A stretch of 64,000 nucleotides of DNA from Pseudomonas koreensis (lineage in GTDB: Bacteria; Pseudomonadota; Gammaproteobacteria; Pseudomonadales; Pseudomonadaceae). Under the pieces are notes generated by a model, which saw only the letters and a list, made by a program, of their open reading frames with translations, had not been told where the DNA came from and ran no database searches. This document shows, one piece after another, positions 1-8,496 of the stretch. Made by a program: the position numbers and the translations under genes. The DNA is taken from contig NZ_JALJWP010000001.1 of NCBI RefSeq assembly GCF_024169245.1, forward strand, positions 4,713,501-4,777,500, written 5' to 3'. Position 1 is the stretch's first letter. Each line of letters begins with the position of its first letter.

Positions 1-471
1 CCGCTGGACCTGGATCGCGCCTTCAAGAAACTCGACACCATCAAGAAAGACATCGTCTGGTGGGGCGGTGGCGCGCAGTCGCAGCAGCTGCTGGCGTCCG
101 GCGAAGCAAGCATGGGCCAGTTCTGGAACGGTCGCGTCCACGCTTTGCAGGAAGACGGCGCACCGGTCGGTGTGAGCTGGAAGCAGAACCTGGTCATGGC
201 CGACATTCTGGTCATCCCCAAAGGCTCGAAGAACAAGGACGCGGCGATGAAGTTCCTCGCCAACGCCAGCAGCGCCAAGGGCCAGGCCGATTTCTCCAAC
301 CTGACCGCCTACGCCCCGGTCAACCTCGACAGTGTGGAGCGTCTGGATTCGACGCTGGCGCCCAACCTGCCGACGGCTTACGCCAAGGATCAGATCACCC
401 TTGATTTCGCTTACTGGGCCAAGAACGGTCCGGCTATCGCGACACGGTGGAACGAATGGCTGGTCAAATGA
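1..471 (+). CDS. ABC transporter periplasmic binding protein, polyamine (PotD) type, 3' part
   Basis: The first 156 codons in the window form the C-terminal part of an extracellular solute-binding protein; the start lies before base 1. The reading frame is open from base 1 and ends at a TGA at 469-471. Stretches such as IVWWGGGAQSQQLL, MGQFWNGR, SWKQNLVMADILVIPKGSKNK and FAYWAKNG resemble the second lobe of PotD/PotF-like polyamine binding proteins. Such proteins deliver spermidine, putrescine or a related cation to a membrane permease. The stop overlaps the start of the next gene (ATGA), and two permeases and an ATPase follow, so this is the first gene of a potDBCA-like operon. The substrate cannot be fixed from this fragment. 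Confidence 0.85.
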   Translation, partial: PLDLDRAFKKLDTIKKDIVWWGGGAQSQQLLASGEASMGQFWNGRVHALQEDGAPVGVSWKQNLVMADILVIPKGSKNKDAAMKFLANASSAKGQADFSNLTAYAPVNLDSVERLDSTLAPNLPTAYAKDQITLDFAYWAKNGPAIATRWNEWLVK

Positions 472-1376
472 AAATCGCGGCCACTGCGCCCCGTCCCTCC
501 ACTGCCACCGGGAGCGCTGCTGGCGCTTCCGGCTCGGCCTTCAAGCAACGCTGGCGCGGCGCCGGCAACCTCGTCCCGGCGCTGTTGTTCCTCGGCCTGT
601 TCTTCTTGGCGCCGCTGATCGGTTTGCTGCTGCGCGGCGTGCTGGAACCGGTGCCGGGGCTTGGCAACTACGAACAACTGTTCGCCAACTCGGCCTATGC
701 GCGGGTGCTGCTCAACACCTTTTCGGTGGCCGGACTGGTGACGCTGTTCAGCCTGCTCTTGGGTTTTCCGCTGGCCTGGGCGATCACCCTGGTGCCGCGC
801 GGCTGGGGGCGCTGGATCCTCAACATCGTGCTGCTGTCGATGTGGACCAGCCTGCTCGCCCGTACCTATTCGTGGCTGGTGCTGTTGCAAGCCTCGGGGG
901 TGATCAACAAGGCGCTGATGGCCATGGGCATCATCGATCAACCGCTGGAAATGGTGCATAACCTGACCGGCGTGGTGATCGGCATGAGCTACATCATGAT
1001 CCCGTTCATCGTGCTGCCGCTGCAGGCGACCATGCAGGCCATCGACCCGATGATCCTGCAGGCCGGCTCTATCTGCGGCGCCAGTCCGTGGACCAACTTC
1101 TTCCGGGTGTTCCTGCCGCTGTGCCGGCCGGGTCTGGCGTCCGGCGGTTTGATGGTGTTCGTGATGTCGCTCGGTTACTACGTCACCCCGGCGCTGCTAG
1201 GCGGGGCGCAGAACATGATGCTGCCGGAGTTCATCATTCAGCAGGTGCAGTCTTTCCTCAACTGGGGCCTGGCCAGTGCCGGCGCTGCGTTGCTGATCGC
1301 AATCACCCTGGTGCTGTTCTACTTCTACCTGAAGCTTCAGCCGGAATCTCCGGTTGGCGCCAGTAACGCGAGGTAA
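468..1376 (+). CDS. ABC transporter permease, polyamine (PotB) type
   Basis: Inner-membrane permease of 302 residues. After a polar, Ala/Ser-rich N-terminal tail come about six hydrophobic segments beginning near residue 38 (LVPALLFLGLFFLAPLIGLL). The cytoplasmic EAA-like loop reads AGSICGASPWTNFFRVFLPL, the site that contacts the ATPase. The ATG at 468 was chosen because it overlaps the TGA of the binding protein gene, a common arrangement for coupled translation; an upstream in-frame start at 447 would add seven residues inside the previous gene. It pairs with the next permease to form the membrane channel of the importer. Confidence 0.9.
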   Translation: MKIAATAPRPSTATGSAAGASGSAFKQRWRGAGNLVPALLFLGLFFLAPLIGLLLRGVLEPVPGLGNYEQLFANSAYARVLLNTFSVAGLVTLFSLLLGFPLAWAITLVPRGWGRWILNIVLLSMWTSLLARTYSWLVLLQASGVINKALMAMGIIDQPLEMVHNLTGVVIGMSYIMIPFIVLPLQATMQAIDPMILQAGSICGASPWTNFFRVFLPLCRPGLASGGLMVFVMSLGYYVTPALLGGAQNMMLPEFIIQQVQSFLNWGLASAGAALLIAITLVLFYFYLKLQPESPVGASNAR

Positions 1377-1382
1377 GCCGAC

Positions 1383-2192
1383 ATGCTCCTGACTCCCAAT
1401 GCGATGAGCCGCCGGATGCGCTTCGGCCTCTACGCCACCACCGGGCTGATCGGTCTGTTCCTGCTTTTGCCGATCGTGTTCATCGTGCTGCTGTCGTTCG
1501 GTTCCTCGCAGTGGCTGGTGTTCCCGCCGCCGGGCTGGACACTGAAATGGTACGGCCAGTTCTTCTCCAACCCCGACTGGATGAACGCCGCTGCCGCCAG
1601 CCTCAAGGTTGCCGTGCTGACCACCATTTGTGCCGTGGCCCTGGGTTTGCCGACGGCGTTTGCGCTGGTGCGCGGACGCTTCCCCGGCCGCGAGATGCTC
1701 TACGGCCTGTTCACCCTGCCGATGATCGTGCCACTGGTGATCATTGCTGTGGCGGTGTACGCGCTGTTTCTCAAGCTCGGCTACACCGGGACCATGTTCG
1801 CTTTCGTCGTCAGCCATGTGATCGTTGCGCTGCCGTTCACCATCATCTCGATCATCAACTCGCTGAAGCTGTTCGATCAGTCGATTGAAGACGCCGCGGT
1901 GATCTGCGGTGCCTCGCGCTTGCAAGCGGTGTTCAAGGTGACGTTTCCGGCGATCCGTCCGGGCATGGTCGCCGGCGCCCTCTTCGCCTTTCTGGTTTCG
2001 TGGGACGAAGTGGTGCTCAGCGTGATGATGGCCAGCCCGACCCTGCAAACCCTTCCCGTGAAAATGTGGACCACCCTGCGCCAGGACCTGACCCCGGTGA
2101 TTGCCGTCGCTTCGACGCTGCTGATCGGCCTGTCGGTATTGGTCATGGTGATCGCCGCCGCCCTGCGCCGGCGCAACGAAATCAGCGCCTGA
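1383..2192 (+). CDS. ABC transporter permease, polyamine (PotC) type
   Basis: Second permease of the importer, 269 residues, starting six bases after the previous stop with GAGG about ten bases upstream of the ATG. The N-terminal segment LYATTGLIGLFLLLPIVFIVLLSF is the first membrane span. The coupling loop reads DAAVICGASRLQAVFKVTFPAIRPG, the typical EAA motif with G at the expected place. PotC-type proteins are usually 260-290 residues, so the length is normal. It would form a heterodimer with the preceding permease and bind two copies of the following ATPase. Confidence 0.92.
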   Translation: MLLTPNAMSRRMRFGLYATTGLIGLFLLLPIVFIVLLSFGSSQWLVFPPPGWTLKWYGQFFSNPDWMNAAAASLKVAVLTTICAVALGLPTAFALVRGRFPGREMLYGLFTLPMIVPLVIIAVAVYALFLKLGYTGTMFAFVVSHVIVALPFTIISIINSLKLFDQSIEDAAVICGASRLQAVFKVTFPAIRPGMVAGALFAFLVSWDEVVLSVMMASPTLQTLPVKMWTTLRQDLTPVIAVASTLLIGLSVLVMVIAAALRRRNEISA

Positions 2193-2209
2193 GCGCCCAG
2201 GAGTACGAC

Positions 2210-3364
2210 ATGAGTGCCGTGATCAAAGACGCATCCCAGCAGAACGACAAACCCCTGGTCAGCCTGCGCAACCTGAACAAGCACTACGGCGATTTTGCGG
2301 CCGTCGACAATATCTCGCTGGACATCAAGGACGGTGAATTCCTCACCTTCCTCGGCTCCAGCGGCTCGGGCAAGAGTACGACGCTGTCGATGCTCGCCGG
2401 CTTTGAAACACCGAGCAGCGGCGAGATCCTCGTCAATGGCCAGTCGCTGGTCAACGTGCCCCCGCACAAGCGCGACATCGGCATGGTCTTCCAGCGCTAT
2501 TCGCTGTTCCCGCATCTGTCGGTGCGCGACAACATCGCCTTCCCGTTGGCGATTCGCAAACTCGCTGCGGCCGAGCGCGAAAAACGCGTCGATGCAATGT
2601 TGAAACTGGTGCAGCTCGAACAGTTCGCCCATCGCCGCCCTTCGCAACTGTCTGGTGGTCAGCAGCAACGTGTCGCCATCGCCCGGGCGCTGGTGTACGA
2701 GCCGCGCATCCTGCTGATGGATGAACCGCTGGGCGCGCTGGACAAGAAGCTGCGCGAGGACTTGCAGGATGAATTGCGCCAATTGCACCGGCGCCTGGGC
2801 ATCACCATCGTTTACGTGACCCACGACCAGGAAGAAGCCATGCGTCTGTCGCAGCGCATCGCGATTTTCAGCCACGGCAAGATCGTCGGTCTGGGCAGTG
2901 GTTATGACCTCTATCAGAACCCGCCGAATGCGTTTGTCGCGTCGTTTCTGGGCAATTCGAACTTCCTCAAGCTCAAGGCCCAAGGTAATGCGGCAGCGAG
3001 TTTCGAGGGGCAATCATTGTCGATTCGGCTGACGGCGGGCTTGCACACTGATCAGGATGTGCTGCTGATGGTGCGGCCGGAAAAGGCCTTGGCGCTGAGC
3101 ACGCAGCAAGCGCTGGATGAGCCGCTGGCGGCGGGTTGGAATGAGGTTTCGGCGAACGTTGTGGAGGTGCTGTTTCTCGGTGAGAGCCAGACGTGCAGCG
3201 TGGTGACGGCGGGCGGGACGTCGATGACGGTGAAAGCCCTGTCGGCAGCGGGCATGCCGCTCAAGGCTGGCGACCCGGTGCGGGTTCGCTGGGCGACGGC
3301 GGATGCCTGTGTTTATACCGAGTGGGCTGAGAGCGATTTGAACAAGGCCGCAGGGGCCCACTGA
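2210..3364 (+). CDS. ABC transporter ATP-binding protein, polyamine (PotA) type
   Basis: ATPase of 384 residues that powers the importer. Walker A GSSGSGKST is at residues 49-57, the Q-loop in GMVFQRYSLFPH near 91-102, the signature LSGGQ at 147-151 and Walker B LLMDEP at 168-173; the H-loop follows in VTHDQEEA. The last 90 residues form the TOBE domain typical of PotA/FbpC-type ATPases. The ATG at 2210 is preceded by a GGAG-like site, and 17 bases separate it from the permease stop. It completes a binding protein-permease-permease-ATPase operon; no terminator hairpin with a T-run follows, only the inverted repeat at 3390-3548. Confidence 0.93.
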   Translation: MSAVIKDASQQNDKPLVSLRNLNKHYGDFAAVDNISLDIKDGEFLTFLGSSGSGKSTTLSMLAGFETPSSGEILVNGQSLVNVPPHKRDIGMVFQRYSLFPHLSVRDNIAFPLAIRKLAAAEREKRVDAMLKLVQLEQFAHRRPSQLSGGQQQRVAIARALVYEPRILLMDEPLGALDKKLREDLQDELRQLHRRLGITIVYVTHDQEEAMRLSQRIAIFSHGKIVGLGSGYDLYQNPPNAFVASFLGNSNFLKLKAQGNAAASFEGQSLSIRLTAGLHTDQDVLLMVRPEKALALSTQQALDEPLAAGWNEVSANVVEVLFLGESQTCSVVTAGGTSMTVKALSAAGMPLKAGDPVRVRWATADACVYTEWAESDLNKAAGAH

Positions 3365-3389
3365 TTGCGCTGAGTCAGTTGGATCTACC

Positions 3390-3548
3390 CCCTCACCCCA
3401 GCCCTCTCCCCCAGGGGGGCGAGGGGGAAAGGGAGCCGATCTTCATGCTGTTCAAAATGTGAGTTCGACTCGGTATCGCACCTCGGCGTATCTCGCAAGA
3501 ACACCTCGGTCAGTCCCCTCTCCCTCTGGGAGAGGGCTAGGGTGAGGG
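3390..3548. repeat. Intergenic inverted repeat with GGGAGAGGG arms
   Basis: Two 21-base arms match as an inverted repeat in 20 of 21 positions: 3390-3410 (CCCTCACCCCAGCCCTCTCCC) and 3528-3548. The interval is about 117 bases. The left arm is followed by its own purine-rich complement (ggggggcgaggggg), so small hairpins can also form. Repeats of this kind are common between genes in Pseudomonas. It fills the 200-base gap between the converging ABC operon and map; it may act as a 3' mRNA stabiliser, but that is inference. Confidence 0.7.
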
Positions 3549-3565
3549 AACCAGCCGACGCGGTC

Positions 3566-4357
3566 TCAGACAATAGCGCCGTAGCCGTCAATCTCATCCG
3601 GCCACGCCGTCAGCACTTCGAATCCGGTCTCCGTCACCGCGACCATATGTTCCCACTGCGCCGATAACGAGCCGTCCTTGGTCAGCACGGTCCAGCCGTC
3701 CGGCATGTTCTTCACATGGCGCTTGCCGGCATTGAGCATCGGTTCCACGGTGAAGATCATCCCGGCCTTGAGTTTCAGACCCTGACCGGGAAAGCCGTAA
3801 TGCAGGATCTGCGGCTCATCGTGATAGACCTTGCCGATGCCGTGACCGCAATACTCGCGGACCACGCTGAAGCCCTCCGCCTCCGCCAGGCGCTGGATCG
3901 CATGGCCGATATCGCCCAGCGTCGCGCCCGGTTTGACTGCGCGAATGCCTGCGCACATGGCCTCGTAGGTGGTCTTGATCAGGTGCTGCGCTTCGGCGGT
4001 CGCCTCACCCACCACGTACATGCGGCTGGTATCACCGAACCAGCCGTCCTTGATCACGGCGATGTCGAGGTTGACGATATCGCCGTCCTTCAACGGCGTG
4101 CCCGACGGAATCCCGTGACACACCACATCGTTGACCGATGCACAGACGGTTTTCGGGAAGCCGTGATAACCGACGTTGGCCGGCACGGCTTTCTGCACGT
4201 TGACGATGTAGTCGTTGCACAACCGGTCGAGCTCATCGGTGGTCACGCCGGCCTTCACATGCGGCACCAGCATTGCCAGCACTTCGGCAGCCAGTTTGCC
4301 GGCGGTGCGGGATTTTTCGATGTCGGCCGGGGTGTTGATCCTGATCTGGTTTCTCAT
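3566..4357 (-). CDS. map: Methionine aminopeptidase, type I
   Basis: Removes the initiator methionine from new proteins in the cytoplasm. The 263-residue protein has all five metal ligands of the type I pita-bread fold: D98 (NLDIA), D109 (FGDTS), H172 (GHGIG), E205 (TVEPM) and E236 (WEHM), plus the substrate-contacting H81 (CHGIP). A longer open frame runs upstream to 4723, but the ATG at 4357 matches the family N-terminus (RINTPADIEKSR) and overlaps the stop of the ParD-like gene as ATGA. Pseudomonads usually carry two map genes; this copy is the one linked to the ParD-like gene rather than to rpsB, which suggests it is the accessory copy. Confidence 0.95.
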   Translation of the reverse strand: MRNQIRINTPADIEKSRTAGKLAAEVLAMLVPHVKAGVTTDELDRLCNDYIVNVQKAVPANVGYHGFPKTVCASVNDVVCHGIPSGTPLKDGDIVNLDIAVIKDGWFGDTSRMYVVGEATAEAQHLIKTTYEAMCAGIRAVKPGATLGDIGHAIQRLAEAEGFSVVREYCGHGIGKVYHDEPQILHYGFPGQGLKLKAGMIFTVEPMLNAGKRHVKNMPDGWTVLTKDGSLSAQWEHMVAVTETGFEVLTAWPDEIDGYGAIV

Positions 4358-4581
4358 GCGCTGACGGCTTCCTGGGTCAGTTGATGCAGATCCAGTCCGC
4401 CGTTCTGTTCGGCGCGGATCAGCAGGCGGCAAATGGCGCTGTGGTCGAGGTTGGGGTGCAGCTCGGCGAGCATGCCGATGCGCATCCAGTGCTCGGCCTG
4501 CGCGTTGATCGAGCGACTCAGTGCATTGCTGGAGATGCGCAGATTCTCGTGCATGTCCTCTGAAATCTTTACGATGCCCAT
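4354..4581 (-). CDS. ParD-like family protein (antitoxin-like, no toxin partner)
   Basis: Small protein of 75 residues starting MGIVKISEDMHENLRISS. It has the look of a ribbon-helix-helix N-terminus followed by helices and matches my memory of the ParD-like family (PF11903 type). The ATG at 4581 was preferred over one 12 bases upstream because the conserved segment starts there. Its stop overlaps the map start, so the two are co-translated. No ParE-like toxin is present on either side, so a regulatory role or an orphan antitoxin is more likely than a full toxin-antitoxin pair. The dyad at 4593-4616 lies just upstream and could be its own operator. Confidence 0.75.
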   Translation of the reverse strand: MGIVKISEDMHENLRISSNALSRSINAQAEHWMRIGMLAELHPNLDHSAICRLLIRAEQNGGLDLHQLTQEAVSA

Positions 4582-4592
4582 ATATGAATCCA

Positions 4593-4616
4593 ATACGATA
4601 TGTATATGGTTCGTAT
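4593..4616. promoter_or_regulatory. Candidate operator upstream of the ParD-like/map pair
   Basis: Inverted repeat ATACGA (4593-4598) and TCGTAT (4611-4616) separated by 12 AT-rich bases, ending about 12 bases upstream of the ParD-like start. The position between promoter and ribosome-binding site suits autorepression by a ribbon-helix-helix protein. Function is inferred from position and symmetry only. Confidence 0.4.
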
Positions 4617-4708
4617 ACTAGCCAAACATTGCCCAAGATTGCAAACGCTCCGGCATGAAAACACGGCAGATTCGGCTCCCCTTCACCGGCCTGATCGACT
4701 AACATGCC

Positions 4709-4880
4709 CGCGCCGGTTTCCACACGGAATTAACAGGGAATCCGAAATGCTTGCACAGCATCAATCGGAACTGCCCCCGCAACTGTAGGTGCCGAGCCTG
4801 CTCCTCGACTGCCACTGGGTGAACCCCGGGAAGGCCGGAGCATGGCGATGACGCATCAGTCAGGAGACCTGCCGGCACAG
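4709..4880 (+). promoter_or_regulatory. Cobalamin riboswitch
   Basis: The leader shows the conserved blocks of the AdoCbl class in order: acaGGGAAtcc (near 4733), aatcGGAACTGCCCCCGCAACTGT (near 4766-4787), GCCACTGggtgaaCCCCGGGAAGGC (near 4810-4834), and gatgacgcatCAGTCAGGAGACCTGCCggc (near 4847-4876) with outer stem pairing gccgg/ccggc. It lies about 150 bases upstream of a B12-type ABC importer on the same strand. When bound to coenzyme B12 such elements shut down expression of downstream uptake genes. End points are approximate. Confidence 0.95.
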
Positions 4881-5031
4881 TGACTGACTAACCGGCGGGG
4901 TGTCCGGGAAGGACATCGTGCCGTGCGCATTTTCCCCGTGCCGGCCTTGCGCAATTTCCACGACCGCGCCCGAGGTGTGTTTCCAAACCGTACCCGCCCG
5001 CTCCCGTACGGTTCCCTCTGGAGACTGCCCC

Positions 5032-6045
5032 ATGCTGCTGCCCCGCGTTGCCACCCTGCTCACCGGTCTGAGCCTTTGCGCCCTCGCGCAAGCGGCGCCG
5101 ACCGCGTATCCGCTCACCGTGGAAAACTGCGGCAGCAGCCTGACCTTTCAACACGCACCCACTCGCACGGTAACTATCGGCCAGGCCGGCACCGAGATGC
5201 TCTACGCCTTGGGTCTGGGCAATAAGGTCGTCGGCACTTCGCTGTGGTTCAACGACGTGCTGGGCACATACAAAGCGCAAAACAATACGATCGAGCGCCT
5301 CGCCGATAACGAACCGAGTTTCGAAGCGGTGATCGGCAAACGCCCGGAGCTGGTTGCCGTCGAGCTGGAATGGATGGTCGGCCCGCAAGGCGCGGTCGGC
5401 ACCCGCGAGCAGTTCCATGAACTGAAGGTTCCGACCTACCTGCTGCCCTCCGATTGCGAAGCCAAGGATAACCTCGTCGGTGCGGACGGCACGCGCCTGG
5501 CGCCGTTTCGCATCGACAGCATCTACAAAGGCGTAAGCCAACTGGCGGCGATTTTCGACGTGCAGGCGCGTGGCGAACAGCTCAATGAGCAGCTCAAGGC
5601 CAGCCTCGCGCAATCGATTGCCACCGCGAAAAACCAGCAGCGCAAAGACGTCAGCGCCCTGGTGTGGTTCTCCAGCGCCGAGATGGACATCGAGCCGTTC
5701 GTGGCCGGGCACAAAGGTGTTCCCGATTTCATGCTCAGTACCCTCGGGGTGCGCAACGTCGTCGAGTCGGATGAAGAATGGCCGACCGTTGGTTGGGAAA
5801 CCATCGCCAAGGCCAACCCGACGTTTCTGGTCATCGCGCGCATGGATCGCCGGCGTTTCCCGGCGGACGATTATCAGAAGAAACTCGCGTTCCTGCGCAG
5901 TGATCCGGTGACGCGCAACATGGACGCGGTCAAGCACAACCGCATCATCATCCTCGACGCCATGGCCATGCAGGCCAGCCTGCGCACCTTCGATGGCCTC
6001 GCACAATTGGCCAGCGCCATCAACGGCTACGACCTGTCGCAATGA
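5032..6045 (+). CDS. Corrinoid-type ABC transporter substrate-binding protein (BtuF-like)
   Basis: Periplasmic binding protein of 337 residues. The ATG at 5032 starts a clear signal peptide (LLPRVATLLTGLSLCALAQA, cleavage likely after AQA), while an upstream in-frame ATG at 4900 would put non-signal sequence in front. GGAG precedes it. The body has the Fe-siderophore/B12-type fold features: TRTVTIGQAGTEMLYALGLGNKVVG near the N-terminus, the PELVAVE strand, and VGWETIAKANPTFLVIA later. The cobalamin riboswitch upstream points to B12 or a corrinoid precursor as the substrate. It differs from E. coli BtuF in being longer, so a related corrinoid or cobalt-chelate remains possible. It forms an operon with the permease and ATPase genes. 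Confidence 0.88.
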   Translation: MLLPRVATLLTGLSLCALAQAAPTAYPLTVENCGSSLTFQHAPTRTVTIGQAGTEMLYALGLGNKVVGTSLWFNDVLGTYKAQNNTIERLADNEPSFEAVIGKRPELVAVELEWMVGPQGAVGTREQFHELKVPTYLLPSDCEAKDNLVGADGTRLAPFRIDSIYKGVSQLAAIFDVQARGEQLNEQLKASLAQSIATAKNQQRKDVSALVWFSSAEMDIEPFVAGHKGVPDFMLSTLGVRNVVESDEEWPTVGWETIAKANPTFLVIARMDRRRFPADDYQKKLAFLRSDPVTRNMDAVKHNRIIILDAMAMQASLRTFDGLAQLASAINGYDLSQ

Positions 6046-7058
6046 GCAGACGCCTGATCCGTGCCCTGCTGGTTCTGTTGACGCTGTCGGCCGCGCTGAT
6101 CGGCGGTGTGGCCATTGGCGAGACCTCGATCGAGCCGAGCGTAGTGTTGCAGGTACTGGCGAACAAGCTGTGGGGCGCCGGTTATGTGCTCGACCCGATC
6201 GACGAAGGCATCGTCTGGAATTATCGCCTGACCCGCGCGCTGGTCGCGGCAGCCTGCGGTGCCGGTCTGGCGACCTGTGGCGTAATCCTGCAGTCGCTGC
6301 TGCGCAATCCGTTGGCCGATCCGTATCTGCTGGGGATTTCCGCTGGCGCCTCGACCGGCGCGGTGATGGTCGCCCTGCTCGGCGTCGGCGCCGGAGCGAT
6401 CTCGCTGTCGGCCGGTGCCTTTGCCGGTGCGGTGACTGCATTCGTACTGGTGATTCTGTTGGCGCGGGTCAGCGGCTCGGCCAGTGGCACCGGGCAGATC
6501 ATTCTTGCCGGGATTGCCGGCTCGCAGTTGTTCAACGCCCTCACCGCTTTTCTGATCACCCGCTCGGCCAGCTCGGAACAGGCGCGCGGCATCATGTTCT
6601 GGCTGTTGGGCAATCTCGGTGGTGTGCGCTGGCCGTCGGTGTGGCTGGCGGTGCCGGTAGCGCTGCTGGGTCTGGTGGTGTGCCTGTGGCATCGCCGGGC
6701 GCTGGATGCGTTCACCTTTGGCGCGGATTCGGCGGCCTCTCTCGGCATTCCGGTACGCCGTGTGCAGATTCTGTTGATTGGCTGCGCCGCGCTGGTCACG
6801 GCGGTGATGGTGTCGATCGTCGGCTCGATCGGTTTTGTCGGCCTGGTGATTCCCCACGCCGCGCGGTTGTTGCTCGGCACAGCTCATGCGCGCCTGCTGC
6901 CGGCCAGTGCGCTGGGCGGTGCGGTGTTTCTGATTGCCGCCGATGTCCTGTCGCGCACTCTGATCAAGGGTCAGGTGATTCCGGTCGGCGTGATCACCGC
7001 GCTGGTCGGCGCACCGGTGTTCGCGCTGATTCTGGTGGGTCGGAGATCGGCGCGATGA
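6042..7058 (+). CDS. FecCD-family ABC permease (BtuC-like)
   Basis: Inner-membrane permease of 338 residues with about ten hydrophobic segments. Family hallmarks include RLTRALVAAACGAGLATCGVILQ, RNPLADPYLLGISAGASTGA, and the C-terminal GFVGLVIPHAAR motif that contacts the ATPase. The start overlaps the stop of the binding protein gene (ATGA) and its own stop overlaps the next start, so all three proteins are translationally coupled. It would form a homodimeric channel for the substrate delivered by the upstream binding protein, under riboswitch control. Confidence 0.92.
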   Translation: MSRRLIRALLVLLTLSAALIGGVAIGETSIEPSVVLQVLANKLWGAGYVLDPIDEGIVWNYRLTRALVAAACGAGLATCGVILQSLLRNPLADPYLLGISAGASTGAVMVALLGVGAGAISLSAGAFAGAVTAFVLVILLARVSGSASGTGQIILAGIAGSQLFNALTAFLITRSASSEQARGIMFWLLGNLGGVRWPSVWLAVPVALLGLVVCLWHRRALDAFTFGADSAASLGIPVRRVQILLIGCAALVTAVMVSIVGSIGFVGLVIPHAARLLLGTAHARLLPASALGGAVFLIAADVLSRTLIKGQVIPVGVITALVGAPVFALILVGRRSAR

Positions 7059-7819
7059 ACCCGGTTTTGAGTTGTGCTGGTGTGGGCTTCAAGGTGCGTG
7101 GTGCCGAGTTGCTCAATGATGTCAGTCTCGATGTGCAGCGCGGCGAAACCCTCGGTATCGTTGGCCCGAACGGCTCCGGCAAATCCACTTTGCTGAAACT
7201 GCTCGCCGGCCTGCGTGAACCGAGCACAGGCCAAGTGCAGCTCGACGGCCAAGCGCTTTGCAAATTGTCCCGGCGCAGCATCGCGCAAACGCTCGCCGTG
7301 GTTGAACAGCAGGCCGATACCGACGATGGCATCCGCGTGTTCGACGCCGTGGCGCTGGGGCGCACGCCGTGGTTGTCGGCGCTGCAACCGTGGTCGCCGG
7401 CCGATGACGCCATCGTCGAGCAAGCGCTGGTCGACGTCGACGCCGTGCACCTGCGCAACCGCCTCTGGCGCAGCCTCTCCGGCGGTGAACGCCAGCGCGT
7501 GCACATCGCCCGCGCCTTGGCGCAGCGGCCGCAGATTCTGCTGCTCGACGAGCCGGCCAACCACCTCGACATCCAGCATCAGTTGAGCATTCTGCAAGTG
7601 GTGCGCGCACTGCCGGTGACTACGCTGATCGCCCTGCACGACCTCAATCAGGCACTCAAGTGCGATCGCCTGGCGGTGCTGGAACGCGGGCGGCTGGTGG
7701 CATTGGGCGAGCCGCTGCAAGTGCTGACGCCGGAGCGCTTACAAACGACTTTCGGAGTCAGGGCGCACTATCTGACGGATCCGTTCGATGGTGCGCAGAT
7801 ATTGCGGTTTCACTCATGA
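7055..7819 (+). CDS. ABC transporter ATP-binding protein (BtuD/FecE-like)
   Basis: Cytoplasmic ATPase of 254 residues. Walker A is GPNGSGKST, the signature reads LSGGERQRVHIARAL and Walker B ILLLDEPANHLDI, with the H-loop in LIALHDLNQAL. A long upstream open extension was rejected because the ATG at 7055 overlaps the permease stop and matches family start positions. The last 62 bases (7758-7819) overlap the 3' end of the convergent acetyltransferase gene. It completes the riboswitch-controlled B12-type importer. Confidence 0.93.
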   Translation: MNPVLSCAGVGFKVRGAELLNDVSLDVQRGETLGIVGPNGSGKSTLLKLLAGLREPSTGQVQLDGQALCKLSRRSIAQTLAVVEQQADTDDGIRVFDAVALGRTPWLSALQPWSPADDAIVEQALVDVDAVHLRNRLWRSLSGGERQRVHIARALAQRPQILLLDEPANHLDIQHQLSILQVVRALPVTTLIALHDLNQALKCDRLAVLERGRLVALGEPLQVLTPERLQTTFGVRAHYLTDPFDGAQILRFHS

Positions 7820-8309
7820 ACGATTGCATGTGCGTGGTCTGCCAGACCGGGTCCTTGTCGACCTGAACAATGGCAAAACCCTGGCGCTGCCAGAACTCGA
7901 TGGCGCCCGGCAGAAACGGATGGGTGTGCAGGTAGATCAGCTCCACGCCGTTGGCTAGCGCGTGTTCCTTCAACGCCCGATACAGCGCACCAGCGAGTCC
8001 TGATCGGCGCTGCGAAGGCAGGACGAACAGGCGCACGACTTCCACCACTTTCAGGGTGGGATAGGCGAGTTCCGGAAAGCGTCGGTCGTAGGTCAAATAA
8101 CCGATCGAGGCGACGATCTGCCCTGCATGACGAGCGATCAGAAAGCAGCCTGCGCCGCGCAGATACACCTCGGCGAAACGCGCCAGATCGTCAGGCGTGC
8201 CGGAGGCGCTGAGTTTGGGAAACAGCTCGGCGCGAGCCTTGAGAGTGAAATCGAGGATGGCCGGGATGTCGGCTTCAGAAGCGGCTTGAATGACTGGCTG
8301 CGGGTCCAT
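7758..8309 (-). CDS. GNAT-family N-acetyltransferase
   Basis: Protein of 183 residues with the GNAT fold: an N-terminal [13 protein letters not shown] segment, the central strand [23 protein letters not shown] holding the acetyl-CoA loop (R/Q-x-x-G-x-A/G, here QRRSGLAG), and a C-terminal [21 protein letters not shown]. The substrate is unknown. The gene converges on and overlaps the B12 ATPase gene by 62 bases, so transcripts of the two would be antisense at their 3' ends. Its start is close to the REPIN at 8386. Confidence 0.85.
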   Translation of the reverse strand: MDPQPVIQAASEADIPAILDFTLKARAELFPKLSASGTPDDLARFAEVYLRGAGCFLIARHAGQIVASIGYLTYDRRFPELAYPTLKVVEVVRLFVLPSQRRSGLAGALYRALKEHALANGVELIYLHTHPFLPGAIEFWQRQGFAIVQVDKDPVWQTTHMQSFMSETAISAHHRTDPSDSAP

Positions 8310-8385
8310 GGGTGCGGGAGGTACCTGAGTTGTGGTGGGTCACGGTAACAATTGCAAGCCTGCCGTGCCATCCGGAATCACACCC

Positions 8386-8482
8386 CCCCTGTAGGAGTGA
8401 GCCTGCTCGCGATAGCGGTGGGTCAGTCGCTTATGTGTTGAATGACACTCCGCTATCGCGAGCAGGCTCACTCCTACAGGGG
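8386..8482. repeat. REPIN (paired REP) element, variant arm GTAGGAGTGAGCC
   Basis: Two inverted arms of about 33 bases (cccctgtaggagtgagcctgctcgcgatagcgg and its complement) flank a short unpaired centre. The core GAGCCTGCTCGCGA is shared with the other REP elements of the window, but the arm tip reads TAGGAGT instead of TGGGAGC. It sits between the upstream end of the acetyltransferase gene and the 3' end of metE. Confidence 0.9.
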
Positions 8483-8496
8483 GACTGCGGTGGCTA

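Noticed and set aside
4591..4620. GTATAC-containing sequence upstream of the ParD-like gene as another copy of the shared operator.
   Set aside because: It lacks the GGTATACC core and the flanks differ; its symmetry is ATACGA/TCGTAT instead.
4888..6441. 517-codon open frame on the minus strand opposite the B12-type binding protein and permease genes.
   Set aside because: It has no recognisable domain, crosses two well-supported genes and the riboswitch end, and shows the composition of a shadow frame.
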